From contig CM076144.1 in the NCBI GenBank assembly GCA_038025085.1, forward strand, positions 868,001-932,000: a stretch of 64,000 bases of DNA. Direction: 5' to 3'. Of the stretch, positions 1-11,855 are shown piece after piece. How positions within the stretch are numbered: position 1 is the stretch's first letter; every line of letters begins with the position of its first letter. The notes under the pieces were generated by a model, which saw only the letters and a program-made list of their open reading frames with translations, was not told where the DNA came from and made no database searches. This DNA is from Tetragonia tetragonoides (Eukaryota > Streptophyta > Magnoliopsida > Caryophyllales > Aizoaceae). The position numbers and the translations under genes are program-made.

Positions 1-1909
1 GTGGTCGTTGACAATGTAGATAGGCCTATTCCAGTATTTGAGAAGATGTATGTTTGTTTGGAAGCTTGTAAGGAAGGGTTTAAGGCTGGTTGTAGGCCAT
101 TAATTGGGGTTGATGGCTGCCATTTGAAAGGAGTCTATCCTGGAATGATATTGGTAGCAGTAGGTGTTGATCCAAACAACAATATCTACCCTATTGCCTG
201 GAGTGTTGTAGAGGTGGAGAGTAAGGATTCTTGGACATGGTTTTTGAGGTTGCTATTGCAAGATCTTGGTATGCCTGATGAGAAGTTGACATTTATGTCA
301 GATAGGCAAAAGGTAAGATGTATTAGTCACATTATTTTGTTTGTTTATGTGCAACTTATAGAAGGTAATTACATGGCTGACTTGGGTTTGTTTGCAGGGG
401 TTGTTAGAGGCTTTGCAATAGCAGCTCCTCATGCTTTCTTGAGGTTTTGTGTTAGGCATATTTGGGCAAATTTCAAGACCCAATTTCCTGGAAAAGCTTT
501 TAAGGATGCCTTTTGGCAAGCAGCAACAGCAACAACTAAGGCAAGGAATAACTTGTGATTTGTTTATCTTAGGCATCTTGTGTTTATGCATTTTCATTGT
601 AGCTCCTAATCATGTTTATCTTCTCATTTCATTTTGTATAATGTACAGGAGGAGTTTAATGGATGTATGGAGGGGATTAAACTATTTTCTAAGGATGCAT
701 ACAGATATCTTAGTGGTATCCCCCTAAAATGTTGGTCAAGGCATGCATTCTTAACTCTGCCCAAGTCTGATATGTTGTTAAATAACATATGTGAGTCATT
801 TAATAATGTGCTCAGAGAGGCTAGGGATAAGCCTATTCTAACCCTCATGGAATGGATTAGAACTTATGTGATGCAAAGGCACTTTGCCAAAAGGGAGGGA
901 GTGAAGGCTTACAAGGGAACTGTCATTGCCAATGTGTTGAAGAGGCTTGAGTGGGCTGATTTAGAGTCAAGGAATTGCACACTAATCCCTGCAGGAGTAG
1001 ATGAGTATGAGGTAATGCATAGAGATGATCGTGTGGTTGTGAACCTTGCTAACAAGACTTGTACTTGTTATAGGTGGGACCTTAGTGGTATCCCTTGTCC
1101 CCATGCTTACAAATGCATAGAGTTTGTTAGGAAGAGTCCAATCAGTTTCATACATGAGTCATATAGCAAGGACAACTTCTGTGCTGCATATGGTGTTCCT
1201 TTGCATGGGATGCCTGGTATGAAACATTGGGGGAAGAGTTCAAATGACACTGAACCTGCACCACCTGCTATTAGAAAGATGCCTGGGAGACCATCTAAAA
1301 AGAAGAGGAACTTGGAACCAGGAGAGGCAGAGGAAAGGAAGAGGGTTAAGAGGAAGTTCAGGCCTAACAAATGCAAGACATGTGGAGTACTTGGTCACAA
1401 CAGCAGAACCTGCAAGAAGAAAGACTCAAGTGAGCAAGCAAGTGAGCAACCAGAAGACCCCTTACCTGAACCTGCACCTAAGTCTAAAGGTGGGAGGCCC
1501 CCATTACCAGCTGGAGCATACAAGAGAGTGCCTAAGTACCATAAGAAGAAGAAGACTCCTGTAAGTAAAATGACCTTGTATTTTTTGTAATTTGTAGTTT
1601 GTAATGCAACTAATCTAATGACCTTGTTTATTTTTGTAGGTTGAGAATGCTGAGAGAACCGGTGAGCACAGCCCAACGCATGATGTGAACCTAGGTGACT
1701 TCAATGGCTTTGAGTTGTTTGGGAGCCAAGAGAGCCATGATATGTCAAGCCAACAACAACAGAGTCACTCAGTCATGCAGCCACATCAACCTGCCCCTAC
1801 ACCTACCCCTACAGCAGGAACACCAACAACAGCAACAACTGGACCAACCACAACAACAGCATCAACAACAACAACAACTGCATCTGATAGGCCTCCATGG
1901 AGGCCTTGA
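1..1909 (+). mobile_element. Mutator-like (MULE) transposase, 5'-truncated by window edge, probably decayed
   Basis: This is a cut-and-paste DNA transposase of the Mutator/MuDR superfamily. Inferred exons are 1-312, 398-540, 649-1560 and 1640-1909. Visible parts in order: the MULE catalytic region (GVDGCHLKG, then MSDRQK and AIAAPHAFLRFCVRHIW, the usual D...C/H core), a SWIM zinc finger near 1054-1125 (C-T-C ... C-P-H), a basic linker with PGRPSKKKR, a CCHC knuckle near 1369-1413 (CKTCGVLGHNSRTC), and a low-complexity Pro/Thr/Gln tail. The start lies left of the window. Intron 313-397 is 85 nt, and splicing at its GT/AG borders moves the reading frame by one relative to the conserved exon 2 frame, suggesting a one-base loss. 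The second intron (541-648) appears to use a GC donor. The family call is strong; activity is unlikely. Confidence 0.9.
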
Positions 1910-2448
1910 TTGTTTTTATTTGGTTTTGTTAAGACAATGACAATGATATGTATTTTGGAATTGCATTAGTATTGCAATTGTATGATATTTTGACAGTAAG
2001 CTACAATTGCATTTTCAGATTATTGCAAGTATTTGACAGTATTTCACAATGACAATGACAACTTCAAGGCAACAATTGCAAGTATTTGACAGATTTCCAT
2101 ATATATTTTGGAATTGCATTTGTATTGCAATTGTATGATATTTTTAACAAGTTGTATGATCTAACAATTGTATGATATTTTGGAATTGTATATATTTTCA
2201 GATTTCCAATTATTTTCAGATTTTCAAGTTATTGCATTTTGATTGCTACAATTTCATACCAATACCAAAACAATGCTACAATTCATTTCATACCAATACC
2301 AAAACAGTGCTACAATTCATTTCATACCTCTCATGGCTATACTTACACCACAACTACATGATCTTCAAGCTTCAAAATACAAAACACAACACCCTAATTG
2401 CTCATGAGAGATTACATGACAACATTACAACACACACAACACTACCAC
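1910..2448. repeat. AT-rich MULE interior with short tandem and dispersed repeats
   Basis: No gene is visible between the convergent transposase and GRF ORFs. A phrase containing GGAATTGCAT and GCAATTGTATGATAT recurs near 1957, 2110 and 2170, and a roughly 34-bp unit (TTTCATACCAATACCAAAAC...) is tandemly repeated near 2254-2325. This is probably the 3' flanks of the two converging element genes. Confidence 0.5.
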
Positions 2449-2888
2449 CTACATTTTGCTAACACAAACAAACAACAACATTACAAGCCCAATTACTACC
2501 ACCCAAAGGGTGTACAAAGTATGGTCCATCTTTTTCATTTTCATCTTCATCTTCTTCACCTCACTTGACCTCTCAATACTCTTAACCTTCAATTTTTGAT
2601 TTTCCATAGCTTGAGCACCATTTTCAGCATTCAACCTTCCAATCTCATTTTGCAAATTTTTATTCTCATCCATCAACTCAATTGAGTATATCCTCTGCCA
2701 ATCGGTCATTTCCAGATCATACCAAATGAAAAAATCACATTTTCGAGTTTGGGTTAAAGGATCATAATCCCCACATCCAAAAAACGTCTCCCTGGGTTCT
2801 TCTTTGTCTTCGATTTCACAAGTGAGGTCCTTTTCTGGCATTTACAAGTTGGAGGCCATGAAGAATGTGTTGAATTGGAGCTTGACAT
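2449..2888 (-). pseudogene. GRF-type zinc finger protein of the MULE, one-base frameshift
   Basis: A small plant GRF zinc-finger protein of the kind often found next to MULE transposases. Reading from the ATG at 2888-2886, the first frame gives the front half of the zinc finger (PTCKCQK ... KKNPGRRF). The rest of the motif (FFGCGDYD ... CDFFIWYD) continues in the neighbouring frame after a run of six T near 2783. One T appears to have been lost, splitting the finger. The second part also has a coiled-coil-like stretch (DENKNLQNEIGRLNAENGA), a basic KKMKMKMKKM segment and a C-terminal hydrophobic helix (VVVIGLVMLLFVCV), typical of this protein type. Its role in transposition is unknown. The disruption matches the decay seen in the transposase. 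Confidence 0.75.
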
Positions 2889-3139
2889 ATCTTTGAACTT
2901 ACAAAATCAAAGAAAATCAAATAAACCCTAATTCAGTCAGAAATTGGGGAAAAAGGTTGAAGAGATAAAGAGAGAAACATACGAACCCTAACTTTTTTCA
3001 TCCAGATTCACTTTCGAAACTTTAGATATACTCCTCTTTCGCTTTATCTCCTTTTCGCAATAATCCTTTCGCTGTCACTGCGAGGAAGACAGAGTGTCAG
3101 TTTAAAGAGAGAGAGCGAGATGACGAGAGAGATAGAGAT

Positions 3140-3140
<1 letters not shown>

Positions 3141-3222
<82 letters not shown>
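3141..3222. repeat. (GA)n microsatellite
   Basis: An almost perfect GA dinucleotide tract of about 40 units, upstream (5' side) of the GRF ORF inside the MULE-derived block. Confidence 0.95.
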
Positions 3223-3225
<3 letters not shown>

Positions 3226-3284
3226 GACATTGAAGCTATGGAGGACGAACAGAGAGTACAGACAAAAATGGAGGACGAACAGAG

Positions 3285-3290
<6 letters not shown>

Positions 3291-3342
<52 letters not shown>
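3291..3342. repeat. (GA)n microsatellite
   Basis: A second GA tract of about 25 units. The flanking bases (GGAGGACGAACAGAGA) occur on both sides of the short spacer near 3239 and 3270, so the two tracts probably arose by local duplication. Confidence 0.95.
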
Positions 3343-3344
<2 letters not shown>

Positions 3345-4986
3345 GAGCGAGAGAGCGAGAGGACAGAGATTTTAATTCATGCGCTTGGTTTGCTTTTAGT
3401 TTAGTTAGTTTAATTAATTTAATTAATTTAATTAATTATTTCGTAAAATTATTTATAAGTCACGGGTTAGACACGTGAGGGTAAAATGGGAAGAAAAGTT
3501 TTGGATTTGGTCGGAATTTCACTTAAGGTGTGACTTCCATGGCGTTTGTAACATTAAAGGTGGTACTGAACAAATAGCAAGAGTTCAGAGAGTACTGAAC
3601 AAAAGGTGTAATTGTTAAGGTGCTTCTCACCAAATTGCGCTATAATCTTATATCTTTTGTGTCTTGATAGGTTGATAAGACTTTACCGTAGTAATTGATG
3701 GTCCAAACTAGACAAATGAATATTGCTACATGAATCTTCCGTATTTTGTTAAGACTCCCCCGCCCTCACCCCCACATTTCAGGACTACTCATGCTTACGA
3801 AAGATGCGGAACATGAGTGATTTTGCCAAGAAAATAATAAGACAAATGTACATTCATAAAGGGGTAAGCTCCTATTTCTGTTGAGGTTATATAGTCGTCA
3901 TCACCTACGGTAAAAGAATGAAAACTAACCTGGTGTAAATGCAACTACATTTTTGTTGAATCGTTTGAATCTGCATCTTTGGTGCTTAATTAGCTGGAAA
4001 GCACAATAATACTTCCACAAGAAACAAGTCGGGTGACTCATTTTCGCTTTAGAGAACGTTCTTTGAGCAAAGATTAGAATAATTCCTCAGGCTCTTCAGT
4101 CTTCAGAAACAGGAGAAGCGCACATTTTTTGGGAAATAATATGTCTATAGGAGTCATTATTAGACATAGGGAAGTTCCCATACTTGGTGAAAATTCATGT
4201 CATACACCACATATATATGTTTGTTGATTTCTAGTCAGCAAAGGTAAATAACTTGCCGTATGGTTGTCATCCTTCATAGTTTAAGGAAAGGCGGGAAGAG
4301 AATCTCAAGATACTAGTATTCTGTATATGTCATCTTCAGTTGATTCTGGCAACTTTGTTTTATTTGTGAAAGGGTGCGTTCATGTGCATAACAGTAAGTA
4401 CTATGGGGTTTATCCAGTGCACACTCAAACACTCTAAGAATAGTGACTGCGGGTTTCTCGTATAAAAAAACTAATATACTATGATGAGTAGTTGCGCTTT
4501 TCTGATATCATGCGACTAGGAAAGTTTTATGTTCTTAATTGAATTGAATGGAAAAAGTCAACCCGAATTAAATCATGACTATATAAGCTATTCTGACATT
4601 AAGATTCAATATAGATGAAATCGTGGAAACCGGATCTTTTCTTTCCTTGGACCACATAAGAAATCGTCGTCTGTCATAGAAGCTGTTTCTAGCAAAGATT
4701 ATGGTTCTCGGGTATCTAATCAATTAATCCCCGGGTTGGCTGGTTGGGAAGGTTTAAATTCGAAGAGATATGCCGATATAGCTTCAGTGGATCTACTGGG
4801 AATGAGATTCTATGCCCAGGTCAGTCTCGATCTTCCATTGGTCTTCTAGAGTTAGAAGAAGTCGTGTCCGTTCTGGACATTTGCAACATCTGCAACATCA
4901 GATGCATGAAATTTAAAGGTTTCATACATGGCAAATTTCAGTAAATAAATAAAAACTAGCTAAAGCCTAGATATCCAGATTAGCCT
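3343..4986. other. Intergenic DNA without a recognised gene
   Basis: It begins with TTTAATTAA repeats near 3410-3440. No TIR could be assigned because the left end of the MULE is outside the window. One open stretch without ATG (about 4619-4849, + strand) reads plausibly protein-like (GSRVSNQLIPGLAGWEGLN) but matches no family I know. Confidence 0.4.
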
Positions 4987-7900
4987 GAGTGAAGTTTGTC
5001 AAGTTTGTGCAATAGAAACCTTGAAGTCCCAAGAGAATCCTATAAGTTGGCTTAAAGTTTATTTCATCAAACTCCATGCATGCATTCTCAAAAGCTTCAT
5101 AACTGCCCTAAAAGACTTGGTTTGTGTACCTGTATGCAAAGACTGACTGGTGGAATTGGCTTGTATATCCTGTCAGCCACACAACAGAGATTGGGTTAAA
5201 CATGTGAAGAGCTTTTAACTCCAAAATAAGTGGCAATCAACTCCAAAGCATGCCATTCCCACAATTTTGAGACAAAAAACACAAGAACCCAACTTCCGCC
5301 AATCAAGGTCCACATCATTAGAAATTTAGAATAAAACTAAAAACCAAGATATCATACAACACACGGAAACAAAACCAAATTGGATGTTAGTTTCTGGCTT
5401 TGTGCTCAGGTAAGCTCACTTGTTCCTGCGGCTGAATCATGAATTAGGCTCTTTCTTGTGGCAGGACAGTTTAAAGGTGGTATTGGGGGACTGGAGTGGA
5501 TACGTCAAGCTTCTATTTATGTGTACTCCAAGGTCACCTGAATTGGGTTGTGGAGGCATAAGGAGTGGCTGGCTCTCCTAGAGTCTGCTTCTCTAGCTAG
5601 TTGTGGGTGCTTGCTATGGTTCAAGGCAGTGTCACATAATACACTGAATTCCCCTGCGAATTGCGTTCCCGAATTGGCATACCACGTACCGGGAACACAA
5701 TTCGCTGAGACTCTCCCTAGTGCAATGTACAACTTAGGAAGCGAATTACGTTCCCATACCCGTTCTGTGTACCGAAACGTACCACGTACCATGTGACATC
5801 GGTTCAAGAAATGATAAAACTTTTTCCGAACAGCGCCTGATCTTGCCTCCCTGTGGGGTAGCTAGTCCTTTCTGTGCCTTCCTTAGGCCACATCTCCATG
5901 ACGATTCTCTAAATAGTGTAAATCATATGAGCCAAGATGGATAAACAGCGTGTTCATTGACTTCTAGATGAATGACCCATGGTCCTTTTCTACTGACAAA
6001 CTTACTCTCTGTACATACATAAAGGGGCAAAAAACCCTACAAAAGAACGGAGTGTTGTTCTTCATCTTTCTGTTTGGACATGCATGCTTTTGGAAACCGG
6101 ATGGATCAATGTGTCCACAAAAATAAATAAATTAGCTATTTGAATTCCTATATTTAAAATGCAAATGTCTAGTGACTCAATAATCAAACAGTCTTGTGCT
6201 GGAAACAGATGAAGAAAAAGTCATAAAATACTTTCAATGCGGAGAAGGCAAAACAAACCAATACCATTTCATATTTCTACAATCTATCAAATAGTGAAGA
6301 TCAATACTTACACGAATTTGCCTGAGGTGTCCAGAAAAGGTTGATAAAGAATGAGACCACGACTGATCATCACCAATACAGCAAAAACAGAATCAAACCA
6401 CGGTATCCTTGCCGGTTCAGAACATAAAACAAATAGGCCTGGGAATCAAACATATGGTAAAATATATTATTCTGAGCTCCTGAGAATTTAAAGTAGAAGT
6501 CGAATGAAAGATACTTGTTAAATACAATTATTGATTATACATGTATTCTGGCTTGTACCTTTTCAGTCACTATTCACTAGATAATGAATAATGATATACT
6601 ACGTTCTGGTTCTTTATTTTTCAGCAATACACATTTTCGCAAGACATTATGCAAGTTAGAATAGTTATGCAATAATTAAGCCTAACATCCGGTTCTGGAG
6701 GATGTTTTTTTTACGTAACAACTAAGCCAATAAGTCAAAATGGTACCCACAAGGGTACGAAGAGCTCCTCCTCTCCTGGTCATGATCTGTGGTAATATAT
6801 AAGCCCTTTCCAGATAGTTGTTTGGAGTCCAAATGTAACAAACTCACAAACCAACAGACCACCTCTTTCAAGGCTTGTTGATTAAAGACAAGATTTATGG
6901 TTCCACTTTTTTACCAAAATGCAAATGAAGAAATTCATAGCAAAGGCCAAAGGGATAGAAGGAAAAGTCACCTGCTTTTGCCATGATGGCAGCCAGTCCA
7001 ATTGCTTTCAAGCAAATGATTTTCCCTCCTCCATAAAGGCCAGTTATAAGTACTCTTGTATCCTTATCAATAAGAAGGTCAACTCGAACTGGGTGAGTCT
7101 GTTGAGTAACCTAACAAAATTAAATCCATTAAAACAAAAAAATGTATAGACAATAGACTTGAAGACAAAAACACTCTTTAGGCAACTGTGCAGAGAAGAT
7201 AATTACCTTCCCTCGCAGCATTTGAGGACCTTCTTGTATCAATCTCTCGCTGATATTTTCTCTTTCCAATTTCGTCCTCCCGCATTGATAGTATAGTTCA
7301 AGTCCCATCTGATCAAATAAACTTGAGAATAGTTAAAAACAAATTGTGCTTGTTCAACAAAGATAAAGGCTATGACCATTAATGCTGATGGACTATCACA
7401 TGCTTTATGATCAATAAGGCAATAACCACCAACCAGAACATTCTCAGAAGTAAAAGAAAAAAACACAAAGAGTGCTCAAACATACGGCAGTAGCATTAGT
7501 AGCATCCTTCCTGGTTTCCTCCATATTATGTTGGTGACGCTGATATTTTACCTTTCCAACTTCCCCTGCTTTCTGGAGTAAAAGGGCTTCGGAGAATATC
7601 TTCAGACACATAGGCTTCTGAAGATAGGGGAACATTCCTTTGATATGTTAGAAGTAAATCAGGGAAGGTACCTCCAATTGAGACGCTATAGCTTGCCCTA
7701 GCCTTTACCTGCATTTGGGAGTATATGACATAAAGCAAATGTAAGATTGCGTGATCTGATTTGAAAATGAAGACAGTAGAGCCACTTAACCTATCTATAG
7801 GAAGAGGGAACTATATGCAGACAGTTGAGAGAATTGGTAAAGAACTGCTTCCACAATGAACATTAAAATAAGTTGGTTTTATAACATTGAAATGTCATAA

Positions 7901-10720
7901 TAACTTTTATAAGCATGATAAATGGTTACAGGTTCGAATAAATGATTGAAGTTCTTGTTATTAGGAAAAACATATCTGTCATTCAGGAAGAAGTACATGA
8001 GATTGTGCTGGTTTCAATAAATTTATACTCTCTTGCTCTCTTCGTGCCATATTTTGTGATATGGTATCCATATTTGGAAGTTCCAAAGTAGTATATGACA
8101 ACAGAAAACAAGAGAACTCACAAAGTACTTATTCCTCCATGGTGTTTAATCCTTTTTTGAAAATGCGGGGTTTCAATTTATAATGTCAACAGCATAAGAG
8201 AAAAAGAGAAAACTCACAAAGTAATTATTTCCTCCATGTGCTTAATCCTTTTGGAAAATGTGGGGTTTCAATTTATAATGCCAACAGCATATTTCTTGAA
8301 TTAGTTCCAAAGGTTTTCTAGGAAGTGTGTTTTATTACGTGATGCAGACTTCCATATAATGGTATCAGAACTCCTAAGAATGGTATGGGATATAGGATTA
8401 ATGTTACTTTGAACTTTTTCTATACAGATAGCACAGACACACAGGATAGCTAAAAAGAAGCCAACAAGCAACACTTACAAAATGAAGTTGAAGTACTCTT
8501 GAATATTTTTCCTATACCATCAAGGTCAGCTTCCATCTGCTCAAAAGGAGAGAAATCCATGTCAAGCATAACAAACTTACAAAAGAAAAGCAGTTTAAGT
8601 AGAAAGATTAGTGTTACCTTCTTTGTTACATCCCAAAGACGTTCAGCCTCCGTATCTGCTACAGATGCTACTGCTTCTTGTAGTTAGTCATTTAATGGCA
8701 CAAAAGAAATCAGCTCTGTTATGTATCCCATACCAGCTCCACTATACCCAATATAACATGCAAAAGTATAGACTCATAAGAATGCTGAATTGAAAAGGAT
8801 GAAAATTGAACTGAGATGAAGGTAGATCTTATCTATCAAAAGCCAGAATAGCTCTCATGCATGCAAGATAAAGGAGGGGCATGAGGATATTGAGCCCTTG
8901 CAAAGTTGCACCACCAGGCAAACAATTAGACACTTAGCAGTTCTTCGCAGGAAGCAGGATAGAGAATTAACTTAGGAGTTCAGATTCATAGAGGTGGACG
9001 TAGGAAATTGAGGCAGCATGGATGAGAAGAAACCTCTAAACCAACAACCCAAAGAGGATTGCTTTCAAATCCAAACCCTTTAAGATGTGTAGTCACTTTC
9101 AAGAGCCTCAACGGAGCCTATTAGTAATGTTGGTAACAGACTGTACACTGAAAAGTATCCCAGTAGGATGATTTTTGACTTTGATTAGAGTAGAAGTAAA
9201 AGATTCTGACAAACTAGAATTATGATCTCTCCAATCCGCTGTTAAATCTTCACAGATAAATGGAAAGTGTTCCCATGAGATAGTGATCTAAAGAGATAGA
9301 AAGGTGAAATAAAAGTCAACGTGGTCAGTAGTGGTTTCACTTTCACAAGTAGGAGGCCAACTTACAGCTGCAAGAGAAACAGAAAGAAACAAGGTAGGAT
9401 GATAAAATCTTACAATCTGTGAAGGGAACAAGTCACCTGTTCCTGCACTAATGCACAATCTCCCATAAAGTTGCTTGCCTCCTGAATTTCAGCACACATC
9501 AGGCAAAAAAAATTCAAAGAAAATAAGAAGTAGAAAGAACAGTTTTCCAACCATGGTTTCTTCTCCAATCAGATTGATCATCAACTGGTACAACAGCAAA
9601 AGTAGTTTACACCTGGTTTACAAAGTTGCGTAAAATAATAAACACAAACATGAGATCACTCAAAATTCAAAAACATGTGGTAGTGCCCCCACGCAAAAGG
9701 GTTCCTAATGGGTTATCTTGACAAAGTTGGCAGTGACTGGGTTTTTGTAACAGCACCAGTAGTAAAAAAGCGCCAACAATGTGAAATAACAAAATGAAGG
9801 AGTCCAAAGAATCACATTTCATACTAAAATATCACAGCACCGAGATCCAATAGATATGTCTTTAACATAATGAGAAACCTCAATTGTATATCATAAAGAA
9901 TGGTGAAATACAATCACCAGTCAGGGCAGAGGATGCAACAGAACACATAGATTATCTACATTGCTATGAGGCACGAGTGTTTTCTTTTATAAAGACATGG
10001 AAATATTTCCAAAATGGAGAAGCGAAACACCCAGAAAGTTACTTCAAAAACAACATTTTTTTCCTATGGCATATAAAGTAATTCAAGTATAGTTCAAATC
10101 ATATGAAAATAATTAAAGCTCGCACCTCGTTGTCTAGCTTCGCCACTCGCTCAGGTGCTTGTTCAGTTGTTTAAATTTTGCACTCTGATTCAAAAAAAAA
10201 AAAAAAAAACAATTAGAAAGAGAAAACAAAATAAATTTATTTATTATGAACCACCCATCCAAATGATACTTGTTAATTAACATCTAAACAGAACTGTAAG
10301 GGAATGTGATTTAACTCAAAGGAGTATGGACTATTAATCTGAACATGTAACTACCAATTTATAAACATTAGAAGAGCATGAGACATACTACAACAAATGC
10401 TAAAAATGATTCATAAACATCTTTCGAGTGATTTAATGATGACCCAGCCCCAGTATCTGCACTCTGATTTCGTGATAGGTTGAATTGAGACTTGAGAGTT
10501 TGGGAGATAGTGAGGGAGTGTGGTGGTGGTGTGGCGCGAAATTAAAAAGTGATGAAAACTTTGGTGAAGTTTAGGTTGCTGATTTTGAGTTCTTTGTTGC
10601 TGGTGTTGTTGTTGTTTGTTGTTGATGAAGAAGAAGAAAAGATTGAAATGGTGGAGATTGTGTTGCCGAAAAAATAATGGTGTTGTTGAAAATTGAGAAT
10701 CAAGTTTCTCACAGATGTTG
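4987..10720 (-). pseudogene. MutS2 tandem pseudogene copy
   Basis: A degenerate duplicate of the intact MutS2 gene at 11.86-22.46 kb, same orientation. Exon relics, numbered as in the intact gene: exon 16 about 5018-5104, exon 14 about 5139-5165, exon 13 about 6313-6440, exon 12 about 6971-7110, exon 11 about 7207-7287, exon 10 about 7485-7709, exon 9 about 8479-8534, exon 8 about 8620-8740, exon 7 about 9438-9484, exon 6 about 9550-9600, exon 5 about 10127-10180, the edge of exon 4 near 10441-10465, then transit-peptide-like sequence at 10540-10720. Exon 15 (H-loop), exons 2-3 and exons 17-20 are missing. Exon 8 has a stop where the intact copy reads NDEL. The Walker A region reads G-L-Y-G-G-G-K-I instead of GPNTGGKT. 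Exon 13 has a one-base loss in the ADIGDEQ region. It cannot encode a working ATPase. Confidence 0.88.
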
Positions 10721-10855
10721 GGTAAGGAAGACCGCCAAACTTTTGAAACTTTTTTGGTGTGAAGTGTCGTATATATAGATACCGAAAGGCGGTGAGCAAT
10801 TGACCACCTTTGACTTGATTTTGACTAATACGCGTTTTCTTTCTTCTTTTTTTCT

Positions 10856-11096
10856 TTTATTGTTTTCTTTTCTTTTTTTTGGGTGGGGGTTATTTGGAGA
10901 ATGCAAGTGAATGGCGATCGAAACACCCCTCACTATGTTATGTTCGGACTCTCGTGTTCAATAGCAAGCATATCAGACTAGGCCCCGTCAACATAGCACC
11001 AAGGCATGGGGGAATGAGATTCAAATCCATGACCTTGCCTTAACAAACCACTTGAGAGTAAGCTTAAAACCACTAAACCACCACTCTTATTGGTAA
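10856..11096 (-). mobile_element. tRNA-derived SINE candidate
   Basis: Read on the minus strand, it starts near 11090 with an A-box-like TGGTTTAGTGGTT, followed about 50 bp later by a B-box-like GGATTTGAATC, and ends in an A-rich tail (10858-10880). This is the layout of a plant SINE with an internal RNA polymerase III promoter. Only a weak TTATTG duplication is seen at the flanks. Confidence 0.55.
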
Positions 11097-11855
11097 TATT
11101 TCCTAGTCTTAGCCTACAACAAAAACTCACTTTTACACGTTCACTTCTCCACTTCCCACTATAGTGATAATATTTCTACACTCGGCGATATCTGATTGAT
11201 GACAACAACCAGCATAATCTTTGTTTGCATCCCTTGGAATCTTTCTGCATTTGCTGTAACTAATAGTAATGAGCCCCGCTCCAAACTGCTATAAATCTCC
11301 AACAATTTTCAAGTATCGTTTGACGTCAATGTTACCTTCAACACAAAAATTCGAGCGTCGTATTGGATTGATCATTTGTTCTCATATCTACAATATCGAA
11401 ACACTATACAGAAGAATATAGAAGAAATACGCCACTGATTCTATATTGAAGGCAGTTCTTGCGCAGGAGTGAGGAGACTGTATTCTGATCTTATGACCAG
11501 CAGGCCCAGAATGCACATTGATACTTCACAGTGGCCGATTAAACCATGTGAGCACTCTGAGCAGTACAAACTATAATGTCTTCAAGGATTCACAAACAAT
11601 CCTACCCTGTACTTGCACCAAAATTCTGATAACCGAAGGAACCGTGATTGATTGCATGTATTCTCTTTCTGTAGCCTCCGCCAATTGATTCTTCACTTCT
11701 TCCTGCTTTAAGTAATGACGTATAGTTTACAAACAAAAAACTCCTCCTGCAAAACAGGAACAGCTTTTTGAGCTCAACGAAAATGTAAAGGACGTGGAAT
11801 TCACCACATAGGCAGAGAGAACTTTACCAAAAAATATACTACAGCATTTCACCAG
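11097..11855. other. 3' flank of MutS2, no gene recognised
   Basis: It holds the probable 3' UTR of the minus-strand MutS2 gene. A short open stretch (about 11540-11705, minus) could be translated but shows no Smr-domain or other known motif. Confidence 0.4.

Noticed and set aside
3121..3342. CRISPR-like or regulatory GAGA array
   Set aside because: Simple GA microsatellites with no spacers; the sequence is nuclear plant DNA.
5517..5807. 96-aa minus and 82-aa plus overlapping ORFs
   Set aside because: They sit in an intron-equivalent of the MutS2 pseudogene over short inverted words and show no motif.
11540..11705. Possible Smr domain or extra exon downstream of MutS2
   Set aside because: The open stretch (reads like EEVKNQLAEATERE) has no Smr motif and the upstream frame has a clear stop at 11856.
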